The notes beneath the pieces were generated by a model. That model was not told the DNA's origin. It worked only from the letters and a program-made list of their open reading frames with translations, and did not search any database. A stretch of 47,934 bases of DNA from Hyphomicrobiaceae bacterium (GTDB taxonomy: Bacteria; Pseudomonadota; Alphaproteobacteria; Rhizobiales; Methyloligellaceae): positions 1 to 47,934 of the forward strand of contig JALCBY010000029.1 in NCBI GenBank assembly GCA_028066055.1, written 5' to 3'. Numbering within the stretch: position 1 is the stretch's first letter; each line of letters starts with the position of its first letter. The position numbers and the translations under genes were made by a program. This document shows positions 34,493-42,912 of this stretch, one piece after another.

Positions 34493-35280
34493 GCACGCAA
34501 CGCGACACCGAACTGCCGATCCTCGCCGTCGAAGGCGTATCGAAGTCCTACGGAGAACAGATCGGCTGTGCCGATATTTCGTTCGACCTTTGGCCCGGCG
34601 AAGTGCTGGCAATCGTGGGCGAATCCGGCTCGGGCAAAACGACCCTGCTCAATTGTCTTTCCGCGCAACTCCTTCCGGACAGGGGCCGCGCCCGGTACAG
34701 CATGCGCGCCGACGGGTTGCGTGACATCTATGACATGACGGAGGCGGAACGCCGGTTTCTGATGCGGACCGACTGGGCCTTCGTCCACCAGAACCCCCGC
34801 GACGGGTTGCGCATGACCGTCAGCGCAGGCGCCAATGTCGGCGAGCGCCTGATGGCCATCGGCCAACGCCACTACGGAAATATCAGAGCGAGCGCCGTGG
34901 ACTGGCTGGAAAAGGTCGAAGTGGATGCGGGACGGATCGACCACTCGCCACGCACATTTTCCGGAGGCATGCAGCAACGCCTGCAGATCGCGCGCAATCT
35001 TGTGACCGGACCCCGGCTTGTTTTCATGGACGAACCGACCGGCGGACTTGATGTCTCGGTACAGGCGCGCCTGCTCGATCTCATTCGCGGTCTTGTCACC
35101 CGCCTGCAACTTTCCGTGATTATCGTAACCCATGATTTGGCAGTGGCGCGTCTTCTGGCCCATCGCATGATGGTCATGCGAAACGGCCACGTCGTCGAAG
35201 AGGGTTTGACCGACCAGGTGCTGGACGACCCGCAACATGCCTACACCCAACTTCTGGTTTCGTCGGTATTGCAGGCATGA
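34489..35280 (+). CDS. phnK: C-P lyase ABC-type ATPase PhnK
   Basis: The 263-residue protein has Walker A GESGSGKTT, signature FSGGMQQRLQIARN, and Walker B LVFMDEPTGGLD. PhnK binds the C-P lyase core and with PhnL forms an ATP-driven module, not a membrane transporter. It overlaps both neighbours by 4 bp. Confidence 0.94.
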   Translation: MSTQRDTELPILAVEGVSKSYGEQIGCADISFDLWPGEVLAIVGESGSGKTTLLNCLSAQLLPDRGRARYSMRADGLRDIYDMTEAERRFLMRTDWAFVHQNPRDGLRMTVSAGANVGERLMAIGQRHYGNIRASAVDWLEKVEVDAGRIDHSPRTFSGGMQQRLQIARNLVTGPRLVFMDEPTGGLDVSVQARLLDLIRGLVTRLQLSVIIVTHDLAVARLLAHRMMVMRNGHVVEEGLTDQVLDDPQHAYTQLLVSSVLQA

Positions 35281-35981
35281 GCGAACAGCGCGACATGCTG
35301 CGGGCGGAAGGCCTCGCAAAAACCTTTACGCTTCATTTGAAGGACGGGCTCCGGCTCGCAGTCCTGAAGGATATGTCGTTCGCCGTGAAGTCGGACGAGG
35401 CCATTGCGCTGACCGGACCGTCGGGCTCCGGCAAGAGCACACTGATGCGTATGCTCTACGCAAACTATCGCTGCAGCACTGGCGCGCTCAACGTCCGCCA
35501 CAAGGGCGAATGGGTCAACATTGCCGGTGCGTCGGCGCAGATCGTCACAGCCGTAAGGCAGGAAACCATCGGCTATGTTTCTCAGTTCCTGCGCGTCATC
35601 CCGCGCGTATCCACCTTGCAGGTGGTCGCGGAACCGCTCATTGAGCGCGGCGCCTGCGAGCAAGTTGCGGAACGCCGCGCCGGTGATCTCCTGGAGCGGC
35701 TCAACATCCCCGAGACACTCTGGGGGCTTTCGCCCGTCACTTTTTCCGGCGGTGAGCAACAACGGGTGAATATCGCACGGGGGTTTGCGGCACCGTATCC
35801 CATTCTCCTGCTCGATGAACCGACTGCCTCGCTGGATGCAAAAAACCGTCAGGTCGTCATCGACATGATCGTCGAGGCGCGTGATGCGGGCACGGCGGTG
35901 ATCGGCATTTTCCATGATGCCCAGGCCCGCGACGCGGTCTGTACCCGCGAAATCAAACTCCCAGAGAGGGCAGCAGCATGA
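35277..35981 (+). CDS. phnL: C-P lyase ABC-type ATPase PhnL
   Basis: The 234-residue protein has Walker A GPSGSGKST, signature FSGGEQQRVNIARGF, and Walker B ILLLDEPTASLD. It is the partner of PhnK; it contributes to ribose-triphosphate phosphonate formation. Confidence 0.94.
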   Translation: MSEQRDMLRAEGLAKTFTLHLKDGLRLAVLKDMSFAVKSDEAIALTGPSGSGKSTLMRMLYANYRCSTGALNVRHKGEWVNIAGASAQIVTAVRQETIGYVSQFLRVIPRVSTLQVVAEPLIERGACEQVAERRAGDLLERLNIPETLWGLSPVTFSGGEQQRVNIARGFAAPYPILLLDEPTASLDAKNRQVVIDMIVEARDAGTAVIGIFHDAQARDAVCTREIKLPERAAA

Positions 35982-37123
35982 GCGGAGAGCTTGTTCTCAC
36001 AAATGCCCGCATCGTACTCGCGGATGAAATCGTTCAAGGCACCGTGTCTGTTCGATCCGGCCGGATCGACGCCGTCGATGCAAGCCGTACCGCTATCCCG
36101 TCGGCGGTCGATCTTGAGGGCGGCACGCTCATCCCGGGTCTCATCGAACTCCATACCGACAATATCGAACGCCACCTTATGCCGCGTCCCAAAGCCGACT
36201 GGCCGAGCGAGGCGGCAGTCATGTCCCACGACCGGGAGGTCGTGGCGTCCGGTATTACGACGGTCTGCAATGCGCTTGCGGTCGGCGCGGTCAACACCCA
36301 CGCGATCCGCGAAACCATGCTTTTGGAGATCTGCCGGACCGTTGACGGGTTGGATGACAGTGGCGCGCTGAAAGCAGACCACTTCCTGCATCTGCGCTGC
36401 GAGGTGAGCTATCCCAGCTTGCCCGGCCTGATCGAGCCGGTAATCGATCATCCCGCCATCCGCATCATTTCTGTCATGGACCACACGCCAGGACAGCGCC
36501 AATTCGCGGACATTGGGGAATATGCAAGTTTTTACAAGGGCCGGTTCGGGTTGAACGATGCGGAACTTGAAAGGTTCATGAAGGAACGGCAGGCGGACCA
36601 GATCCGTTACAGCGCCACCAATCGCTCGAAGGTGGTCGAACTCGGAAGCGCTCGAGGGATCTCGCTCGCTAGTCACGACGACGCCACCGAAGATCACGTC
36701 GACGAAGCGATTTCCGACGGTATCGTCATCGCGGAATTTCCGACAACGAAGGCAGCGGCGAAAAAATCTCATGAAAACGGTCTCGCCGTGCTCATGGGCG
36801 GCCCGAACATGGTCCGTGGCCGATCTCACAATGGCAATATCTCGGCGCGCGACCTGGCCGAGGCCGGAACGCTGGACATTCTTTCCAGTGATTATATTCC
36901 CGCATCCCTGCTCTATGCGGCCTTGGTCATGGAAAGGTCTGTCGACGATATCGCCTTGCCGCAGGCGATCGCGACAGTAACCCGCAATCCGGCGCGACAG
37001 ATCTCGCTTGACGACCGCGGCGAGATTGCCGTTGGCAAAAGGGCTGATCTGGTGCATTTCCGTGAGACGGGAGGTGTGCCGGTCATACAGAATGTCTGGC
37101 GCGAGGGGCGACTGGTGGCATGA
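35978..37123 (+). CDS. phnM: Alpha-D-ribose 1-methylphosphonate 5-triphosphate diphosphatase PhnM
   Basis: The 381-residue amidohydrolase-superfamily protein has the metal site HTDNIERH near residue 57 and downstream SHDDATEDH. It removes pyrophosphate from the ribose-triphosphate phosphonate before PhnJ acts. The C-terminus (NPARQISLDDRGEIAVGKRADLV) is typical of the amidohydrolase composite domain. Confidence 0.95.
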   Translation: MSGELVLTNARIVLADEIVQGTVSVRSGRIDAVDASRTAIPSAVDLEGGTLIPGLIELHTDNIERHLMPRPKADWPSEAAVMSHDREVVASGITTVCNALAVGAVNTHAIRETMLLEICRTVDGLDDSGALKADHFLHLRCEVSYPSLPGLIEPVIDHPAIRIISVMDHTPGQRQFADIGEYASFYKGRFGLNDAELERFMKERQADQIRYSATNRSKVVELGSARGISLASHDDATEDHVDEAISDGIVIAEFPTTKAAAKKSHENGLAVLMGGPNMVRGRSHNGNISARDLAEAGTLDILSSDYIPASLLYAALVMERSVDDIALPQAIATVTRNPARQISLDDRGEIAVGKRADLVHFRETGGVPVIQNVWREGRLVA

Positions 37124-37707
37124 CGGCTGGACACGCGTCCACCGCTTCCGTGTCGAGCGGCTGCCTCATCCTGGTCGTAGGCCCAAGTGGTGCGGGCAAG
37201 GACTCGCTGATTAACAAGGCCCGGGAACTCTTTTCCGGAGATCCGCGGTTCCACTTTCCCAAACGGATCATCACCCGCGCGCCCGATGAAACCGAATACC
37301 ATGAGCCCGTGAGCCGGGAAGAGTTTGCGCGCAGAATAAATGCCGACGCTTTTCTTCTCCATTGGCATGCAAACGGCCTGTCCTATGCGATCCCAGCCGA
37401 TGCGGTGAAGCACCTCGCACAAGGACAATACGTCGTTGCCAACGTTTCGCGCACAATCATATCGGATGCATTCGGCGACTTCGGAAACCTGCGCGTCGTC
37501 CATGTGACCGCAGATTCGGATGTCCTGAGTGAACGACTGGAAGCCCGCGGACGCGAGGCGGCAGGTGATCGAACCGCCCGGCTTGACCGCAACGCGCGCA
37601 TTGAACTTCCTGAAAATTGTCCGATCGATGAAATCGCCAACAACGGGCAGCTTGCCGATGCATCCGGCCGCTTCATCGCACTGCTCGAACGCTATGCAGA
37701 GAGCTGA
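37120..37707 (+). CDS. phnN: Ribose 1,5-bisphosphate phosphokinase PhnN
   Basis: The 195-residue P-loop kinase has Walker A GPSGAGKDSL. It converts ribose 1,5-bisphosphate to PRPP, feeding the sugar into nucleotide synthesis. It starts by a 4-bp overlap with phnM, and its stop overlaps the convergent DUF1045 gene by 16 bp. Confidence 0.93.
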   Translation: MTAGHASTASVSSGCLILVVGPSGAGKDSLINKARELFSGDPRFHFPKRIITRAPDETEYHEPVSREEFARRINADAFLLHWHANGLSYAIPADAVKHLAQGQYVVANVSRTIISDAFGDFGNLRVVHVTADSDVLSERLEARGREAAGDRTARLDRNARIELPENCPIDEIANNGQLADASGRFIALLERYAES

Positions 37708-38384
37708 ACCCGCGAGTGAAACCGGAACGGGGCATCAGGAGTGGTCTGCTCCAGCAAGCTGATCGCATCAATGGGAACAGGTTGAACAAGGATTGGCGAG
37801 AGCACCTCGGCGAGCGCCGATTCAATGTACTTGCGCTCCATCTCTTCGAGCTTGCCCGTCAGCGTGATGTGAAATCTGTATTCGTCCATCACATATGGGT
37901 AGCCGTAGGCTTTCATCAGGATGCGCTGATAGGGAGTGAGGGGTGAACGCAGTCTGCGGTCCCGCTCCGCTTTCGAAAGTTCGGCCCGCAACGGATTGCA
38001 AGCGAAGAGGCATGCGACCGCCAGCCGGCGCAGCGGCAGATCATCGCCGGGACGCAGCGCCAGAAAACCGCCCAGTTCGTGCATCGACAACAGGGGCGGT
38101 TCGGGAGCGCGTCGCGACACGGCGACCGCATGCAACCGCTCAAGCACATCGTCGATTGTTACAGGCGGGCGGAGGTGAAAAGGTGCGACCAGGGTCGCAT
38201 GAAAGCCATACCGGGCGGGCCCCTCCACTGCCCGCGTTGCCAGATCACCGAGACCGAAGGATTCACGTCGGCACGCGTGCCCCGCAAGACAATCGTAACC
38301 GAACCACCGGGCGCCGAAGCGCGCAAGTGCAGAGCCTTCACCGGGCAGAAAATAAATCGCGTATCGTGGTGCGGGCGTGCCCAC
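37692..38384 (-). CDS. DUF1045-family 2H phosphoesterase linked to C-P lyase
   Basis: The 230-residue protein has two H-x-T/S motifs, YGFHATLVAPF and YRFHITLTG, that define the 2H phosphoesterase superfamily, and the TIGR-type phosphonate-linked DUF1045 pattern (start RYAIYFLPGEGSALARFGARWFGYD). In many alphaproteobacteria this gene stands where E. coli has phnP. It probably opens the cyclic ribose phosphate made by PhnJ (known role of PhnP; DUF1045 as a substitute is inference). GTG start at 38384 with AGGGAG upstream. It is the last gene of the phnCDE unit. Confidence 0.88.
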   Translation of the reverse strand: MGTPAPRYAIYFLPGEGSALARFGARWFGYDCLAGHACRRESFGLGDLATRAVEGPARYGFHATLVAPFHLRPPVTIDDVLERLHAVAVSRRAPEPPLLSMHELGGFLALRPGDDLPLRRLAVACLFACNPLRAELSKAERDRRLRSPLTPYQRILMKAYGYPYVMDEYRFHITLTGKLEEMERKYIESALAEVLSPILVQPVPIDAISLLEQTTPDAPFRFHSRVQLSA

Positions 38385-38429
38385 CTGGGTCGTTGCTCCC
38401 TGAGCGGCGGGAGGCGGGCTAGCGGCGTA

Positions 38430-39254
38430 TCAGACGAGCATGCCCCGGAGCCTCGCGCTCACCATGTCGATGATCATGACCGAAACCACGACGATGATGA
38501 TGATCGCGGCCGTCTCCGAATACTGGAATGAGCGGATGTTTTCGTAAAGCGAATGACCGATACCGCCCGCGCCGATGATGCCGAGCACCGTTGCCGAACG
38601 AACATTCGTCTCGAAGCGATAAAGCGTGAATGAACTCCACAGCGGGATGACTTGAGGAATGATTCCAAAGATCACCTCCTGCAGGCGGCTGGCGCCGGTT
38701 GCGCGGATACCCTCGACAGGCCGCGGATCGGACGCCTCCACGGCTTCGGAAAACAGTTTGGCGACAATACCTGTGTTGTGAACGAAAAGCGCCATGACCC
38801 CCGCGAAGGGTCCGAGCCCCACCGCAACGACAAACAGCAAGGCGAATACGATCTCATTGATGGCGCGGGACGCATCCATCAGGCGGCGGATGGGTTGGAC
38901 CACCCATTGGGGACAGACATTGGATGAACTCAGGACCGCAAACGGGATGCCGACGATCACCGCCAGCGCGGTTCCCCAGACCGCGATCTGGATCGTGACC
39001 AGCATCTCCTCGAAATAGATGTCCCAATCGTGGAAATTCGGGCGCAGGAACCCGTTCATGAACTCCGCCATATTGCGCCAGTCGGTAAAGAGCAGGATCC
39101 AGTTCTTCATCTCCGTCGGACCCCAACTCCAGGCGAGCAAACTCAAAACCGCGAGACCAATCAGGAATCCCCTTGCGCGGCGCTGCCAGGGCTGGCGCGG
39201 AACAGTGACGGTTTCGGTGTCGGACCTCGCTGATGGCGCGGTGATGTCAGTCAT
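38430..39254 (-). CDS. phnE: Phosphonate ABC transporter permease PhnE
   Basis: The 274-residue protein has about five or six membrane segments. The PhnE signature includes [30 protein letters not shown]-type residues (here [13 protein letters not shown]) and the EAA loop near [22 protein letters not shown]. It is the only permease in this phn locus; many rhizobial loci have two. Confidence 0.92.
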   Translation of the reverse strand: [274 protein letters not shown]

Positions 39255-39313
39255 GAACTCCCCCTGTCAGGACGGTTGGCTTTCAGTCGTTTTGCTTCGC
39301 CTGGAAGATGCGT

Positions 39314-39340
39314 GGCGCCGGAAGCGGTTCTTCCGGCACC
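39314..39340 (-). other. Strong hairpin between phnD and phnE
   Basis: Read on the minus strand, an 11-bp stem with one G-T pair (GGTGCCGGAAG with CTTCCGGCGCC, five-base loop AACCG) lies in the 117-bp gap. No T run follows, so it is likelier an mRNA stabiliser or attenuator than a terminator. Confidence 0.7.
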
Positions 39341-39371
39341 GTTTCTGCATGTCAATTTTCATGAGACCCGA

Positions 39372-40382
39372 CTACATGCTCGGGACGTCTTTCATCAGTT
39401 TTCCGATTTCGTCGCTCTGTTTCTTGAGCTCGGCAATCTTCTTGTCCTTGTCCGCATCACTCAGCTTTGCATCCCCCTTGATCTTGAGGATCTTCTTGTT
39501 AATGGCGAGCTGACGGATCGGGTAGAGCTGCGCATCCGAAGACGGTTTGAAGGGTGCCCACTGCAGTGTTTCGAGAACCTTGCGTGCGGAGGCGACTTCT
39601 TCCGGCGAGCCGATGCGGCCATAGCTCATGACGAAATGATAGAGCTTCGCCTTGAGATTGGGATCGAGGTCTTTGCGCCAAACCAGGGGGTCTGACGGGA
39701 TCAGCGGCGACTGCCAGATCACCTTGATGTTTTTGAACGCATCCGGATTGGTTTTCTGCAGCCGACGCATGTTCTCCGTGTTGTTGGCGGCCGCGTGGAC
39801 CTGCTTGTTGGCCACGGCCATCGCGTTCGCCTGGTGATTTGCGTTTCGTACTGTCTTGAAGCACTTCTTCGGATCAACGTTGCGCTCGGCGAAGATATAG
39901 GTCGTCGGAACCAGGAAGCCGGACGTTGAATTCGGGTCACCGATACCGAAGTCGATCGACTTGTCGCACTTCAGTATGTCGTCGAGCTTTTCGTACGGGC
40001 TGTCCTTATGGACAAGAACCAGCGACCAGTAGCCCGGGTTGCCTTCGTTATCCACGGTCTGTGCAAAGACTTCGCCATTCGAGCGATCGACTGCTTCCAT
40101 GGCCGACTTGTTGCCGAACCACGCGACCTGCACCTTGTTGAAGCGCATCGCTTCGATCACGCCGGCATAGTCGGACGCGTAAAAACCCTTCACCTTGATT
40201 CCGGTCGCCTTTTCCATGGCCCGCAGGTAGGGCTCCCAGGTCGACTTCAGGTTCGAGGTGGATTCGGTCGAGATGACGCCGAAGTTGATCGACTTTTCGT
40301 CACCGGCAGTTGCCGCCGGAACCGAGATGGTGGCGGCGAGCGCAACGGCCACCGCAGTTTTGATAACAGTACGACGTAGCAT
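39372..40382 (-). CDS. phnD: Phosphonate ABC transporter substrate-binding protein PhnD
   Basis: The 336-residue protein has a Sec signal peptide (residues about 1-26, ending ATAG) and PhnD family features: INFGVISTESTSNLKSTWEPYLRAMEKATGIKVK and GDPNSTSGFLVPTTYIF (the anion-binding STS loop). ATG at 40382 has AAAGGAG before it; an upstream in-frame ATG at 40400 lacks one. Confidence 0.94.
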   Translation of the reverse strand: MLRRTVIKTAVAVALAATISVPAATAGDEKSINFGVISTESTSNLKSTWEPYLRAMEKATGIKVKGFYASDYAGVIEAMRFNKVQVAWFGNKSAMEAVDRSNGEVFAQTVDNEGNPGYWSLVLVHKDSPYEKLDDILKCDKSIDFGIGDPNSTSGFLVPTTYIFAERNVDPKKCFKTVRNANHQANAMAVANKQVHAAANNTENMRRLQKTNPDAFKNIKVIWQSPLIPSDPLVWRKDLDPNLKAKLYHFVMSYGRIGSPEEVASARKVLETLQWAPFKPSSDAQLYPIRQLAINKKILKIKGDAKLSDADKDKKIAELKKQSDEIGKLMKDVPSM

Positions 40383-40479
40383 TATTGAAGCTCCTTTCAC
40401 TTCTTCTCCTTGCGCCCGCTCGTCACTCCCGTTCCGGGCGGGCAGTCAAAACCGATGAGATACAATCCGGACGCCGGGA

Positions 40480-41406
40480 TTACGCCGTTCCGACGGTCGC
40501 GAGCGTTTGCGTGAAGTCCCGTTTGCGGCCCTTCCCGTTGGCAGGCCGCCTGCGTTTTTTGGAAGCCTTTCCAGGAGCCTTCCCGGTGCCCTGATCCATG
40601 CCAGGCAGAAACAGCTCCTTGCTTTCTGCACCGTAGAGTTCGCCGAGGAACTGGGGGGTCAGCGTATCGGAGGGCCCGTCATAGACGACTTCCCCATCGC
40701 GCAAGGCGATCGTGCGCGGGCAATAGCGCAGCGCGAACTCCACCTGATGCAGGGATACCAGGACGGTGATGCCCTCTTCCTTGTTGAGGGTCGCGAGAAT
40801 ATCCATGACCCGGCGTGCGGAACTCGGGTCCAGCGAGGCGATCGGTTCATCGGCGATGAGCACATCCGCGCCCTGAAGCAGGGTCCGCGCAATGGCAGCC
40901 CGCTGCTGTTGTCCGCCGGAAAGCTCCGAACCGCGTTTGAGGGCGTGCTCATCGATACCGACGCGGCGGAGCGCCGCCATTGCATTCAGTTTCTCGGCAT
41001 CCGTGAAACGTCCAAGACTTCCTCTCCATCGGGGAATCTGTCCGAGCAGGCCAAGAAGCACGTTTGTCAGAAGCGACAGGCGCGAAACGAGATTGAACTG
41101 TTGGAAGACGACCCCGACGCGTGACCGGATGGCCTTGGCATCACCTGAGACACGGCCGTCTTTCTGAATCGGCGTCCCGAAAATGTTGATGCAACATGGC
41201 GTGTTGTCGTTGGTGTTCTGATATCTGCGATCGATCGGCGTCAATCCCGCGATGGAGCGGATCAGCGTGGACTTTCCCGATCCCGATGCGCCGATGAGAG
41301 CAACCATTTCCCCCTTATCAAGAGACAGGGAGATATCTTTCAGAACCAGCTTACCCCGTTGAAATGATTTGCAAACATTGAAAACGTCAATCGCTGCCTG
41401 TGACAC
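40480..41406 (-). CDS. phnC: Phosphonate ABC transporter ATP-binding protein PhnC with a basic C-terminal tail
   Basis: The 308-residue protein has Walker A GASGSGKST, signature [13 protein letters not shown], and Walker B VLIADEPIASLD; PhnC is usually about 260-280 residues. The last 35 residues are an added Lys/Arg/Gly-rich tail (KAPGKASKKRRRP, NGKGRKRDF). GTG start at 41406 with AGAGGG upstream. It is the first gene of the minus-strand phnCDE-DUF1045 unit. Confidence 0.93.
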   Translation of the reverse strand: MSQAAIDVFNVCKSFQRGKLVLKDISLSLDKGEMVALIGASGSGKSTLIRSIAGLTPIDRRYQNTNDNTPCCINIFGTPIQKDGRVSGDAKAIRSRVGVVFQQFNLVSRLSLLTNVLLGLLGQIPRWRGSLGRFTDAEKLNAMAALRRVGIDEHALKRGSELSGGQQQRAAIARTLLQGADVLIADEPIASLDPSSARRVMDILATLNKEEGITVLVSLHQVEFALRYCPRTIALRDGEVVYDGPSDTLTPQFLGELYGAESKELFLPGMDQGTGKAPGKASKKRRRPANGKGRKRDFTQTLATVGTA

Positions 41407-41748
41407 CGCCGACCCTCTTATATTGTTGGAACCCCGTCTTTCACGGAACCCTTAGCAGCGGCATGTGACACGCGTGTTAAGGCTACTTTCCGGTCTTTCC
41501 GGCTGTGGAGAATGTGTGGAAGGGATCACCGGATTCGCGGATGGGAAATCGCCGGCTCAAACATTTCGAAGGAATTTGAATTGGGACCTTTGTCCGGGTC
41601 AATACGTGCTGCCCAAGACGTCCCCTGCCCGTCCGTGAGCAGACATGATGCAGCACCATCGAGCGCCCATCGAACGATGGCTTTCAGCCGCGAGCATGAC
41701 TATCGGTTTGGAACATGCCCAGGTGGGATTTCCGGATGAGGACCGCCT

Positions 41749-41901
41749 CTAGTGCGTCCACCAGCGTCCAGCTTCCCGCTGGGCATCTGGGGGGGCATCC
41801 AGTTGTCTCATGACCCAAAGCAGAAACGCGACACCGGCATAAAGGCCAAATCCTGCAAGGCCGACCCCAAACAAAATCCAGAATTCAGATGTAGGCTCCA
41901 T
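41749..41901 (-). CDS. Candidate small membrane protein (doubtful)
   Basis: A 50-codon frame encodes one good hydrophobic helix (WILFGVGLAGFGLYAGVAFLLW) with an acidic N-terminus and a short polar tail. The frame extends to 41973 but the added part looks non-coding. The ribosome site (GGGGCG) is too close to the ATG to be convincing. It resembles no family I know. Confidence 0.35.
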   Translation of the reverse strand: MEPTSEFWILFGVGLAGFGLYAGVAFLLWVMRQLDAPPDAQREAGRWWTH

Positions 41902-42057
41902 CGCCCCACTCATCTTTGTGCACATCGCCCGCCAGCATGAGCTTACATCGATTCGGCAATAAAATTTGCGCAACCGGGCTCATGAGAGCGAATGACGACG
42001 CTCTTGATACGCAATCGCGCAAGAATCGGATCAAATAATGACGGAACGTTTAACAGC

Positions 42058-42489
42058 TTAAGAGAGAAACGCTGGAAGAAATACAAAACCGACAACCAGA
42101 ACCACGGTGAAGACGGTCAGGGTCTGCAACAAATTTTGCCCGAGGGCCGTCATTGAGACGGCCAGCAGCAGCAAGACGACCCCGTCCCAAAAAAGACCCT
42201 GCAAAGGCGAGAGGGCGACGGCGAACATGGCAGCGAGGCAGATAAGCACTAAAGCGTACTGGGCAGGGTTCGGACTTCCGTTCACCGGCATCGTAGAATA
42301 ACCCGTACGCTGGATCGACACGGCAACCTGTTGATCGGCATCGCCGAAATCGAATGAACTTGTGGAGTTAACATGGGGAGCGAGGACTGCATTATCAACG
42401 CGGGAGGCAAATGATTCTTCCCAGCCCAAAAAAGACGGATGCGAGATCACGCCTCTTCGATATGTTCGCGCAATACCTTCACGCTTCAA
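42058..42489 (-). CDS. Candidate small membrane protein (doubtful start)
   Basis: The 143-codon frame has two or three hydrophobic segments in its second half (residues about 74-143: LVLICLAAMFAVAL, LFWDGVVLLLLAVSM, LLQTLTVFTVVLVVGFVFL). The 5' half contains a plausible but unconserved polar region. An internal ATG at 42291 would give a 77-residue purely membrane protein. No ribosome site is clear for either start (TTG at 42489). Function unknown. Confidence 0.4.
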   Translation of the reverse strand: MKREGIARTYRRGVISHPSFLGWEESFASRVDNAVLAPHVNSTSSFDFGDADQQVAVSIQRTGYSTMPVNGSPNPAQYALVLICLAAMFAVALSPLQGLFWDGVVLLLLAVSMTALGQNLLQTLTVFTVVLVVGFVFLPAFLS

Positions 42490-42912
42490 CCAGGCCCTGA
42501 AACCAATCCCAGCAAGTTAAAGTCAGCGAGGTTGGTTGTACGATATCGGCCAGTGGCTCAAAAAGCTCCTCGGCGAGACACAAATATACCGCCGCCCTCC
42601 TTCCCCAAGCGGTTATGTTTCTCAATTGTCGAACGCCGCTATCCGGTCATGGCCCTGAGGCTCTCCAGCGGAAATCCGTGCACCCATCCAGATTTCCGGA
42701 ATTCACCAAGGAACGAATATGACATTGCCCCTTCATCCAAAGGTGCGATAACGCCAATAAGAAAAATATGCAGCCGGCCATTGGATCAGAATTGCTGCAC
42801 ACCCATTTAGTCAATAGGCTGGAAGATAGGCGCACGTAAAAACTGGACGGGGTGTGCACCTATATTTTTGGATTGAGTTGCGCTTTTTGTGTGCGAGTTG
42901 AGTAGGTGCGAA

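Larger units (their letters stand above)
41407..42912. other. 1.5-kb region between phnC and the exopolysaccharide genes, mostly non-coding
   Basis: Two small minus-strand ORFs with membrane-segment character are listed separately with low confidence. I see no other gene, tRNA or repeat. A poor Pho-box-like sequence (GTGTCAC half-site, about 8 of 14 matches) lies near 41465-41482 on the phnC side. The stretch 42490-42912, just upstream of manC, is AT-richer and looks like a promoter region, but no clear -35/-10 pair can be defended. Confidence 0.4.

Noticed and set aside
35849-37057. 402-codon minus-strand open frame opposite phnM
   Set aside because: Antisense shadow of the well-recognised amidohydrolase gene; no ribosome site and no protein family resemblance.
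41465-41482. Possible Pho box upstream of phnC
   Set aside because: Only about 8 of 14 consensus positions match; too weak compared with the site at 31375-31392.
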